From Bacteroidota bacterium (GTDB lineage: Bacteria > Bacteroidota > Bacteroidia > Flavobacteriales_D > Sanyastnellaceae): a stretch of DNA of 64,000 nucleotides. The DNA lies in contig NVXE01000002.1 in the NCBI GenBank assembly GCA_002746975.1, positions 148,084 through 212,083 of the forward strand, written 5' to 3'. A program made the position numbers and the translations under genes. Below, piece by piece: positions 7,605-14,462 of the stretch; position 1 is the first letter of the stretch; every line of letters begins with the position of its first letter. Below the pieces are notes generated by a model that was not told where the DNA came from, did not search any database, and saw only the letters and a program-made list of their open reading frames with translations.

Positions 7605-9242
7605 ATGTCAAAAAATTCCGATATAATCCGCAATAAAAACGAGGATAGAATGCGTTTGCTTGTTGCGGATCTAGAACGAAAACTTGATCTGATTCGAAAA
7701 GGAGGTGGGAGTGAAAAGATAAAAAAAGAACACTCAAAGGGAAAACTTACAGCAAGGGAGCGTTTAGAAAAGCTCTTCGACAATGATTGTGAAAGGTTTG
7801 AAGTTGGAGCCTTTGTAGGCGATGGGATGTACGAAGAGTATGGTGGATGTCCTTCTGGCGGAGTAGTCGTAGAAATCGGAAGAATTCATGGACGGCTTTG
7901 CATAGCTGTTGCTAATGATGCAACCGTTAAAGCAGGAGCTTGGTTTCCAATAACTGCAAAGAAGAATTTAAGAGCACAAGAAATAGCCTTAGAAAACAGA
8001 CTTCCAATAGTTTATTTAGTTGATAGTGCAGGCGTATTTCTACCTCTTCAAGATGAAATTTTTCCAGACAAAGAGCACTTTGGAAGGATGTTTCGTAATA
8101 ACGCAAAGCTTTCGAGTGAAGGAATTCCACAAATAGCAGCCGTAATGGGATCTTGTGTTGCGGGAGGAGCCTACTTACCTATTATGAGCGATGAGTCTTT
8201 AATTGTTGAAGGAACTGGATCTATATTTCTTGCTGGTAGTTATTTGGTAAGAGCAGCTATAGGAGAGAATATTGATAACGAAACTTTAGGAGGTGCAAAG
8301 ACACATTGTGAAATAAGTGGAGTTATTGACTACCCATGTAAGGATGATGAGGACGCCTTGAAAACAATTCGAGATCTTGCTTCTCATTGGGGTGAAACCT
8401 CTAAAGCAGCAAATTTCACTCGTAAAGAACCTAAACAGCCAAGTGGTCACTCAATTTCTTCTATACTTCCTGAATCTAGGACTCAGCCTTATGCATCTCA
8501 TGAATTAATAGATGCCTTAATTGATGCGGATTCATTTACTGAGTATAAAAAAAGCTTTGGAAAAACTCTTATTTGCGGATATGCAAGTATCGATGGATGG
8601 AGTGTAGGAATCGTCTGTAACCAAAGAAATACGGTAAAGTCAACAAAAGAAGGCCTTCAATTTGGAGGTGTTATATATTCTGACAGTGCCGATAAAGCTG
8701 CTCGTTTCGTTATGACATGTAATCAAAAGAACATACCTCTGGTTTTTCTTCAAGATGTCACCGGTTTTATGGTAGGCTCTAGATCAGAACATGGTGGAAT
8801 TATCAAGGATGGCGCTAAGCTTGTAAATGCTGTTGCGAACAGCGTGGTTCCTAAATTTACAATAGTAGTGGGCAACAGTTATGGAGCTGGGAACTATGCT
8901 ATGTGTGGAAAAGCTTATGATCCTAGACTTATTTTGGCATGGCCTACAGCTAGAATAGCTGTTATGGGTGGAGAACAAGCTGCTAAAGTTCTTCAACAAA
9001 TCGAAGTTTCACGACTTAAAAAAGCTGGGAAACCTGTAAATGAGGAGGAGCAGTCAAAACTTCTAGAAATTATCAAAGCTCGTTATGAAAAACAAACTCA
9101 ACCAGAATATGCCGCATCAAGGCTATGGGTTGATGCTATAATAGACCCTGAACTCACTAGAAATTGGATCAGCATTGGTATTGAAGCTGCAAATGCGACA
9201 CCTGCTGAAAAACCTTTTCGACCTGGTGTTCTTCAAACTTGA
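7605..9242 (+). CDS. Acyl-CoA carboxylase, carboxyltransferase (beta) subunit, methylcrotonyl-CoA type
   Basis: 545 residues with N- and C-terminal crotonase-fold carboxyltransferase halves. The motifs GKLTARERLEKLFD, LVDSAGVFLPLQDEIFPDKEHFG, AVMGSCVAGGAYLP, and later FLQDVTGFMVG and GNSYGAGNYAMCG match the methylcrotonyl-CoA carboxylase beta branch (leucine degradation) better than propionyl-CoA carboxylase. It transfers CO2 from biotin to the acyl-CoA. The biotin-carboxylase/alpha subunit is not in this window. It heads a four-gene operon with a leaderless promoter. Confidence 0.87.
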   Translation: MSKNSDIIRNKNEDRMRLLVADLERKLDLIRKGGGSEKIKKEHSKGKLTARERLEKLFDNDCERFEVGAFVGDGMYEEYGGCPSGGVVVEIGRIHGRLCIAVANDATVKAGAWFPITAKKNLRAQEIALENRLPIVYLVDSAGVFLPLQDEIFPDKEHFGRMFRNNAKLSSEGIPQIAAVMGSCVAGGAYLPIMSDESLIVEGTGSIFLAGSYLVRAAIGENIDNETLGGAKTHCEISGVIDYPCKDDEDALKTIRDLASHWGETSKAANFTRKEPKQPSGHSISSILPESRTQPYASHELIDALIDADSFTEYKKSFGKTLICGYASIDGWSVGIVCNQRNTVKSTKEGLQFGGVIYSDSADKAARFVMTCNQKNIPLVFLQDVTGFMVGSRSEHGGIIKDGAKLVNAVANSVVPKFTIVVGNSYGAGNYAMCGKAYDPRLILAWPTARIAVMGGEQAAKVLQQIEVSRLKKAGKPVNEEEQSKLLEIIKARYEKQTQPEYAASRLWVDAIIDPELTRNWISIGIEAANATPAEKPFRPGVLQT

Positions 9243-9249
9243 GATTAAC

Positions 9250-10194
9250 ATGATTTTCAATAAAATAAATTTAAAAATAATGCGTTTCGCAATTTTACTC
9301 CTTAGTTTAAGTATCACCTTTCCTTCTTTAGCCCAAACAAATATTAAGAAGGTCAGTAAAAAAGAAGCTGCAGCTCGGGCTTCTATTTTAGCCTCTAACC
9401 CTACTCCATACGTCATACATGACTCTGAGGGCAACTTGGTTTCTTTTGACAAAGTAATTGAAGCATCATTAGATGCAGATGTCGTTCTATTCGGAGAACT
9501 ACACGATAATCCTATGGTTCATTGGTTACAACTTTTACTTACTGAAGCTATTGATGTTGAAGGGCAAGAATTAGTTCTCGGAGCTGAAATGTTTGAGTCT
9601 GATGATCAGCTTCCAATAAACGAATATCTTTCTGGAATAATTAACTTGAGTAAATTGGAAGATAATGCAAGGGTTTGGCCTAATTTCAAAACGGACTACT
9701 TACCATTATTAGACTACGCTTTAGAGCACGATCATAAGTTTATCGCTACAAATATTCCAAGACGTTATGCTTCATTCGTGTACAATTACGGTCTAGATAC
9801 GCTATCAACTCTCTCTGCAGAGGCACTTTCATTCCTCCCCCCACTACCTATCGCATACGATGCAAGTGTTGGTTGTTATGCAGATATGCTTCAGATGTCA
9901 GGTGGCCATGGTGGTGATAACCTCCCTAAATCACAAGCTATTAAAGACGCTACAATGGCTCACTTTATCAGCCTGAATTTACCTGAAAATGGGATTTTCC
10001 TTCACTATCATGGTGCTTATCATAGCCAAAACAAAGAAGGAATCGCTTGGTACTTATATCAAATAAATCCTGACCTAAAAATTGTTACTATCTCAGCATC
10101 AGAACAAGATTCAATAGACAACTTAGGTGAAGAGAGTATTGGTGTAGCTGATTTTATTATCACAACTCCAAGTAATTTAACGAAAACATACTAA
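9250..10194 (+). CDS. ChaN-like (TIKI superfamily) secreted protein
   Basis: About 314 residues. The signal peptide (FAILLLSLSITFPSLAQ) predicts export. The domain starts ADVVLFGELHDNPMVHW and continues LGAEMFESDDQ and IATNIPRRYA, then HYHGAYHS near the end. These are hallmarks of the ChaN family, some members of which bind haem; the fold is shared with EreA/TraB/TIKI proteins. The longer frame from 9175 overlaps the carboxylase gene and is rejected. ATG 9250 leaves 7 nt after the upstream stop; ATG 9280, just before the hydrophobic leader, is also possible. A role in haem or iron handling is only an inference. Confidence 0.75.
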   Translation: MIFNKINLKIMRFAILLLSLSITFPSLAQTNIKKVSKKEAAARASILASNPTPYVIHDSEGNLVSFDKVIEASLDADVVLFGELHDNPMVHWLQLLLTEAIDVEGQELVLGAEMFESDDQLPINEYLSGIINLSKLEDNARVWPNFKTDYLPLLDYALEHDHKFIATNIPRRYASFVYNYGLDTLSTLSAEALSFLPPLPIAYDASVGCYADMLQMSGGHGGDNLPKSQAIKDATMAHFISLNLPENGIFLHYHGAYHSQNKEGIAWYLYQINPDLKIVTISASEQDSIDNLGEESIGVADFIITTPSNLTKTY

Positions 10195-10205
10195 ATATAA
10201 AAATA

Positions 10206-10733
10206 ATGAAATTCAAATTTTATATTACTTTTAGTGCAGTCGCATTAATTTTATTTTCGCTATCAAGTTGTACTTGTGATGGCGAATGCTCACAAAAAGA
10301 TCTCTCACAAACGACATCTAAGTCAACAAGTGAACACGAAGCGTATTATGGTTCTGTTATTGAAACTACAGGTGCTTTAGACGCAAAGAGTGTACGCGAA
10401 AGACTTCAGAACTCTGATTCAGTAAAGGTTAGAATGAAGGGAACTGTAGTTACTACATGTGCAAAAAAAGGATGTTGGATGGATGTCGCCTCTGGTGAGG
10501 ACACTGTTTTTGTAAAGTTCCAAGACTATAAATTTTTCGTTCCAACCGCAGGAGTTGAAGGATTCCATACCGTTATGGAAGGAGTTGCTTTTTACGACAC
10601 AACTTCAGTTGATGATTTACGTCATTTCGCAGAAGACGCAGGTAAGTCTGAAGAAGAAATAGCATCTATCACTGAGCCAGAGTACAGATTGCAATTCACA
10701 GCTACAGGTGTAATGATGGATGGGCTTGAGTAA
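10206..10733 (+). CDS. DUF4920 lipoprotein
   Basis: 175 residues. The lipobox LSSC at about residue 21 makes it a likely lipoprotein. The rest matches DUF4920: a YYGSVIETTGALDA opening, then MKGTVVTTCAKKGCWMDV, VKFQDYKFFVP, and a late FTATGVMM. The two cysteines in TTCAKKGCW could bind a metal or cofactor; function is unknown. It lies 11 nt after the ChaN-like gene, and its stop overlaps the next ATG. Confidence 0.75.
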   Translation: MKFKFYITFSAVALILFSLSSCTCDGECSQKDLSQTTSKSTSEHEAYYGSVIETTGALDAKSVRERLQNSDSVKVRMKGTVVTTCAKKGCWMDVASGEDTVFVKFQDYKFFVPTAGVEGFHTVMEGVAFYDTTSVDDLRHFAEDAGKSEEEIASITEPEYRLQFTATGVMMDGLE

Positions 10734-11185
10734 TGAGGTTAATTAAATGTCGCAGTGTCGTTATCGCGTCAGTGATAATGACAGTTTCTCTTTATTCGTG
10801 TACTGTAAATGATGATGGCTCTCAAAATTCTGGTAATAAGCAGAAAGAAAAGGTGGTTACGATTGCTAATCCGCCTAGTCAACTAGCGCAACTAATGAGA
10901 TATATGGATGAAAGGCTCATCGAGATTGAAGTTGCTTCAGAACAGAGTGACGATTGGCCTAATCTGAAATTTAATTTCCCTGATATATCAGAACAGGAAC
11001 CTACCAGAGAAAGTATGCTATCGGATGCTGTATTTGAACACTCTGTATCGTTTCAAAAAATATCTGAAGAATATAATACAGCTCCTTCAAAGGAGGGGTT
11101 TGACAAAATTGTTCAGGAATGCCTAGCATGTCACTATAGAAGTTGCCCCGGTCCTATCGTCAGAATAAAAAAGCACCTTGACTAG
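10733..11185 (+). CDS. Small lipoprotein with a C-terminal CXXCH haem motif
   Basis: 150 residues. The leader ends in a lipobox-like LYSC. Near the C-terminus, IVQECLACHYRSCPGPI contains one CXXCH, the covalent haem attachment site of c-type cytochromes, after a helical stretch with several methionines. The size and helical make-up fit a small monohaem cytochrome (c'-like). Translational coupling (TAATG) to the DUF4920 gene suggests a joint periplasmic function. The haem call rests on the motif alone. Confidence 0.5.
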   Translation: MRLIKCRSVVIASVIMTVSLYSCTVNDDGSQNSGNKQKEKVVTIANPPSQLAQLMRYMDERLIEIEVASEQSDDWPNLKFNFPDISEQEPTRESMLSDAVFEHSVSFQKISEEYNTAPSKEGFDKIVQECLACHYRSCPGPIVRIKKHLD

Positions 11186-11199
11186 AATATGTATGTCTA

Positions 11200-11697
11200 T
11201 TACTGATTGCGCTCTAAATGTTCTAAGACTTCGAGCATAGGAATAAAGAGAGCGTGAGATTTGCTTTTTGATTTATCATCCATTGCGTTTCGAACAGTAA
11301 TAATTGATTCTAGTAATAGTTGCTCATTCTCAACCAAGTCACACTGTTCGATAAGAGTCAACCCTTCTATTGCTGCCCTAAAATCTCCTGATGTTGCTGC
11401 CCTAACAATGATATCTATACTCTCTGAGGGTACGAATCCAGCACTCCAAATAAAACCCAAAATATCAGCGTGAATATCTTTAAAATCCATATCACTAAGT
11501 ATTTCTATAAAAATATCCTCTGCTGCGCTTAGTTTAACACTTGAAAGCATACCTCGCATTCTATTTCGTAGATCATCCTCATTTCTATCACGGAATGCTT
11601 CTAAAAGTGGCTTAATCCATTTAACCGTTCCCTTCTTATCCGCTTGATCTAAAGCAGATTTAACTTTCTTATTATCTGTAGAGAAAAGTTCTTTCAT
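11200..11697 (-). CDS. Helical (HEAT-like) protein of unknown function
   Basis: 165 residues from ATG 11697, almost entirely predicted helix with repeat-like units (SAAEDIFIEILSDMDFKDI, RAAIEGLTLIEQCDLVE), and no signal peptide or cysteine motif. The longer start at 11727 overlaps the Nudix gene. A TATCTTTG element (11702-11709 complement) ends exactly 4 nt before 11697, which favours the short form and its own leaderless promoter. Probably a Bacteroidota cytoplasmic scaffold-type protein; I do not recognise a family. Confidence 0.6.
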   Translation of the reverse strand: MKELFSTDNKKVKSALDQADKKGTVKWIKPLLEAFRDRNEDDLRNRMRGMLSSVKLSAAEDIFIEILSDMDFKDIHADILGFIWSAGFVPSESIDIIVRAATSGDFRAAIEGLTLIEQCDLVENEQLLLESIITVRNAMDDKSKSKSHALFIPMLEVLEHLERNQ

Positions 11698-11701
11698 TTT
11701 G

Positions 11702-11709
11702 CAAAGATA
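11702..11709 (-). promoter_or_regulatory. Leaderless -7 element of the helical protein
   Basis: TATCTTTG on the minus strand, 4 nt before ATG 11697. Confidence 0.6.
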
Positions 11710-11713
11710 TCCG

Positions 11714-12409
11714 CTAAGCTTTAACACTCCAACATTCTACCAATTCTGACAGAATCATTGCCGTTGCACCCCACACTAAATTGTTGTTCAACATAAATCC
11801 TGGAACTTGTTTCCCCATAACCATAAATTTACCCCAGTTTTTTTTATTTGATATATAAGACATCTCACACGACAGAACACTCGCTACTTCTTTAGAATCA
11901 GGATACCAAACTGGTTTAACTGGCAACCAAGCAACAAAAGGTCTTACAAAAAACTTACTCGTGGGTATATATAATGGAGTAAGAGCACCTATCACATTAT
12001 TCCTTCCAACTTTGACTCCTAATTCTTCTTCACATTCCCGTAAAGCAGTAGCTAAATCGTCCATATCACAATCCTCTCTCTCCCCTCCTGGCATAGCTAT
12101 TTGCTTAGAATGTACACCATTATATTCCGACCTTTCAATAAGTACGCCCTCAACTCTTCCTTCTTCAGATGGGTACATTAACCATAACACAGATGCTTTT
12201 CTAGCTTTTGAGAGAAGAGAAAGCTCGAATGATAAATCCCTATATGGAGGGGCTGCTTTTAACTGCGATGATAAACCTGGTAAAGAACGTTTAAGTCTTG
12301 AGAACAACGAAATAATTTCATCAGGACTACCCTTAAGAGGATTTTTTTTATTTTCTTTATCAAGTTTCACGTCTACAAGGTCGGTCGGTTTTACCTTAGC
12401 TAAATGCAA
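11714..12409 (-). CDS. Nudix hydrolase, CoA pyrophosphatase type
   Basis: 231 residues. The Nudix box reads GGEREDCDMDD..ALRECEEELGV and is preceded by HSKQIAMPGG, the extra UPF0035 motif typical of CoA pyrophosphatases (NudL/Nudt7). These cleave CoA to phosphopantetheine and 3',5'-ADP. The start is uncertain: no ATG is available near the N-terminus, so TTG 12409 is used, which overlaps the divergent aat start by 6 nt. GTG 12370 is an alternative and would give 218 residues. Confidence 0.8.
   Translation of the reverse strand: MHLAKVKPTDLVDVKLDKENKKNPLKGSPDEIISLFSRLKRSLPGLSSQLKAAPPYRDLSFELSLLSKARKASVLWLMYPSEEGRVEGVLIERSEYNGVHSKQIAMPGGEREDCDMDDLATALRECEEELGVKVGRNNVIGALTPLYIPTSKFFVRPFVAWLPVKPVWYPDSKEVASVLSCEMSYISNKKNWGKFMVMGKQVPGFMLNNNLVWGATAMILSELVECWSVKA
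12392..12399 (+). promoter_or_regulatory. Leaderless -7 element of aat
   Basis: TACCTTAG, one mismatch to TAnnTTTG, ending 4 nt before ATG 12404. It lies inside the 5' end of the divergent Nudix gene. Confidence 0.5.
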
Positions 12410-13099
12410 GCCTACCTCTTAGATAATAACAATGAATTCCCACCTGTTTCTGAAACTAGCAGTTCGGGAATTCTTGCTGTTGGAGGTGAACTTAGTGCAT
12501 CTCTACTAATAGCAGCGTACGAGCACGGAGTATTCCCTTGGTATAACCCAGGTGAAATGATTATGTGGTGGTCACCTGAAGAAAGAGGTATACTCCCATT
12601 AGATGGCTTGAAGAAGCATAAAAGCATGCGTAATGAGTTAAATAGAAAGAGGTATAGTGTAACATACGATACTTGTTTTGAAAAGGTAATCATTGAATGC
12701 TCCAACAGTTTGAGAGGAGAGCAAATCGGTGAAGAACCCGAAACATGGATAGGGAATGATATGATTAAAGCATACACAGACCTACACAAGCTAGGTATTG
12801 CACATTCTGTTGAGGTCTGGAAAGAAGCTCAACTTGTCGGCGGTTTATACGGTGTGTCTATAGGGAAAATGTTTTTCGGAGAAAGCATGTTTTCCAAGGC
12901 GACAAACGCTTCTAAAGTTGGGTTATTCCATCTTGTTGAAAGACTGAAGAAATGGAACTTTGGGCCTATTGATTGCCAAATGATGAATAGTCATATAGCT
13001 ACTTTAGGAGCAATTCCTATGAGTAGAGATGATTTCGGTTTACTTCTTGAAAAGTATATTAAAGCTGGAGAAACTAGGAAAGGAAATTGGACAGAATAG
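12404..13099 (+). CDS. aat: Leucyl/phenylalanyl-tRNA--protein transferase
   Basis: 231 residues, full length for Aat. It adds Leu or Phe from aminoacyl-tRNA to N-terminal Arg/Lys of proteins, making them ClpAP/ClpS substrates (N-end rule). Recognisable segments are GILAVGGELSASLLIAAYEHGVFPWY, MWWSPEERGILP, the GGLYGVSIGKMFFGESMFS core, and CQMMNSHIATLGA. The start overlaps the divergent Nudix start by 6 nt. Confidence 0.93.
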   Translation: MQAYLLDNNNEFPPVSETSSSGILAVGGELSASLLIAAYEHGVFPWYNPGEMIMWWSPEERGILPLDGLKKHKSMRNELNRKRYSVTYDTCFEKVIIECSNSLRGEQIGEEPETWIGNDMIKAYTDLHKLGIAHSVEVWKEAQLVGGLYGVSIGKMFFGESMFSKATNASKVGLFHLVERLKKWNFGPIDCQMMNSHIATLGAIPMSRDDFGLLLEKYIKAGETRKGNWTE

Positions 13100-13102
13100 G
13101 CT

Positions 13103-13564
13103 ATGTTTAAGTTCACTTCATTTTTCACATTTAGAAGAAGGCTTGCAAAAGCATTACTAAAATTAATGGGTTGGCGCTTTAGAGGACAAGACCCCCCAAG
13201 TAAATGGCGACACATTATTTTTATAAGTCCAGCAAGTGGTGGGCTGTATAAAAAGCAACAACTTTGGATGCCCTATCTCACCTCTACTCATTCTAAGTGG
13301 ATAGATCTTCGAAATACTTCTGAAATAAAGAAAGTTCTAAAGAAAAATCACACGGCACTAGTTAGATGGGAAGATGATATTGACGAAAAAGCATTAACGA
13401 AATTACTTGCTAAATCTCGAAAACATAAAGTTAGAGTCTCAGCATGTGCATGGGACACCACTCATAAAGCGGTGAAGTTCCATTCTCAATTCAGACCTTC
13501 TCTTTATCCCGAGCGAGATATCAGATATTTAAGCCGATTCTTCAAATACTTCAAACAAATTTGA
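13103..13564 (+). CDS. Unknown protein with an acyltransferase-like N-terminus
   Basis: 153 residues, strongly basic. The N-terminal KALLKLMGWRFRGQDPP, then WRHIIFISPASGG, resembles the opening of short Bacteroidota PlsC-like acyltransferases (LMGW-x-x-G-x-P ... VAPHTS), but the catalytic HxxxxD region is absent and the protein is shorter. It starts 3 nt after aat, so the two are co-transcribed. It may be a diverged acyltransferase relative without catalytic function, or the resemblance may be coincidental. Confidence 0.4.
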   Translation: MFKFTSFFTFRRRLAKALLKLMGWRFRGQDPPSKWRHIIFISPASGGLYKKQQLWMPYLTSTHSKWIDLRNTSEIKKVLKKNHTALVRWEDDIDEKALTKLLAKSRKHKVRVSACAWDTTHKAVKFHSQFRPSLYPERDIRYLSRFFKYFKQI

Positions 13565-13584
13565 GTCTTAACTTGAGGTAGCTG

Positions 13585-13635
13585 AGTTAACATGTTATTA
13601 ACAATTGCATCCATTTCGTTAACAAGCCGTTAATA
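13585..13635. promoter_or_regulatory. Repeated GTTAA/TTAAC half-sites upstream of the small helix-turn-helix-like gene
   Basis: GTTAACATGTTATTAAC at 13585-13601 and GTTAACAAGCCGTTAA at about 13619-13634 give four GTTAA or TTAAC half-sites within 50 nt, about 85-130 nt upstream of ATG 13717. They could be operator sites, possibly autoregulatory. Function is inferred; the region is AT-rich and chance is possible. Confidence 0.3.
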
Positions 13636-13716
13636 TCTGACTACTTTCTTTCGCAAAACCTATTAAAACTCCTACTAAATTGCTTGAGTAATCTAAACCC
13701 TTTAAACAGAACCACA

Positions 13717-13995
13717 ATGCAGATGGATAAATACGATTTCATGATTTTGGACATAATTCAATCTCACAAAATAGAAAACCAGAGTCATATTAGACTCAGC
13801 GTTTTAGAGCGTAATTTCTGGAAATGTATCGAAGCTGATACAGACCTACATGTGGGACAAGCTAGAATTGGAGAACGAATCACAAATCTATATTTAGACG
13901 GGCTTATTCAAAATAAAGATGGATACACGCTGACAAAAAAAGGAAGAGAGCAATTGTCTTTTGCACCATGGAATAAAGAAAATGTATTAGCTTAA
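13717..13995 (+). CDS. Small winged-helix-like protein
   Basis: 92 residues from ATG 13717 (MQMDKYDFMILDIIQ). The C-terminal part, QARIGERITNLYLDGLI, then GYTLTKKGREQL, has the pattern of a winged helix: recognition helix followed by a two-strand wing ending in LT.KG...L, as in MarR/PadR-like domains. The upstream TTG at 13684 is not preferred. A strong terminator follows. The target is unknown. Confidence 0.5.
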   Translation: MQMDKYDFMILDIIQSHKIENQSHIRLSVLERNFWKCIEADTDLHVGQARIGERITNLYLDGLIQNKDGYTLTKKGREQLSFAPWNKENVLA

Positions 13996-14019
13996 CATAT
14001 TAAACTATTACCTTATTAC

Positions 14020-14056
14020 AAGAAAGGGGGCCCTTAATGGAGCCCCCTTTCTTTTT
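14020..14056. terminator. Strong bidirectional terminator
   Basis: AAGAAAGGGGGC, loop, GCCCCCTTTCTTTTT. It lies between the plus-strand small winged-helix gene and the minus-strand 80-residue gene, with A- and T-rich flanks on both sides. Confidence 0.85.
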
Positions 14057-14101
14057 CAATAATATGTCAAGAGACCTGTATTTACAGATCATAATCGTAA
14101 C

Positions 14102-14344
14102 CTATTTTGCGTCCTTCTTAGGTTTTGCCGATTTTTTTGCTTTTGGCGTCTCTTTTGTCTCCTCCACTTTTTCATAAGACTCCTCTAATATCTCAAGTCC
14201 TGGATACTTTTCCTTCCAAAACTCTAACTTACTGCGATCACGAACCGTAATAACAGTTCTTCTATCTAATCTAACCTTAATATTTGGTTGTAGCTCTTTT
14301 TCTCTCTTTTTACGTGCCATTTCTGTTATTGATATTTTGCCCAT
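14102..14344 (-). CDS. Small basic protein with a lysine/alanine-rich tail
   Basis: 80 residues. The core KVRLDRRTVITVRDRSKLEFWKEKYPGLEI is followed by a tail of KETPKAKKSAKPKKDAK, reminiscent of histone H1/HU-type tails. An internal ATG at 14320 (MARKKREKE) is an equally natural start. The core looks like a compact beta/alpha unit with many arginines, so nucleic-acid binding is plausible. I do not recognise a named family. Confidence 0.5.
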   Translation of the reverse strand: MGKISITEMARKKREKELQPNIKVRLDRRTVITVRDRSKLEFWKEKYPGLEILEESYEKVEETKETPKAKKSAKPKKDAK

Positions 14345-14462
14345 TAAAGGATAGTGCGAAAGAACACTAATTGAGACGAAAACTCACCTTTTTAAGTAAT
14401 TATTACTAAGATGTTATAGTTAATTGGTAATTCCTAATAATTATTAGGGATATTAGATGCTT

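Noticed and set aside
7559..7783. Longer start of the ABC binding protein
   Set aside because: Would overlap the divergent carboxylase gene and put about 75 residues before the signal peptide; a -7 element lies 4 nt before 7558.
9123..9452. Minus-strand ORF across the carboxylase/ChaN junction
   Set aside because: Shadow of two clear plus-strand genes.
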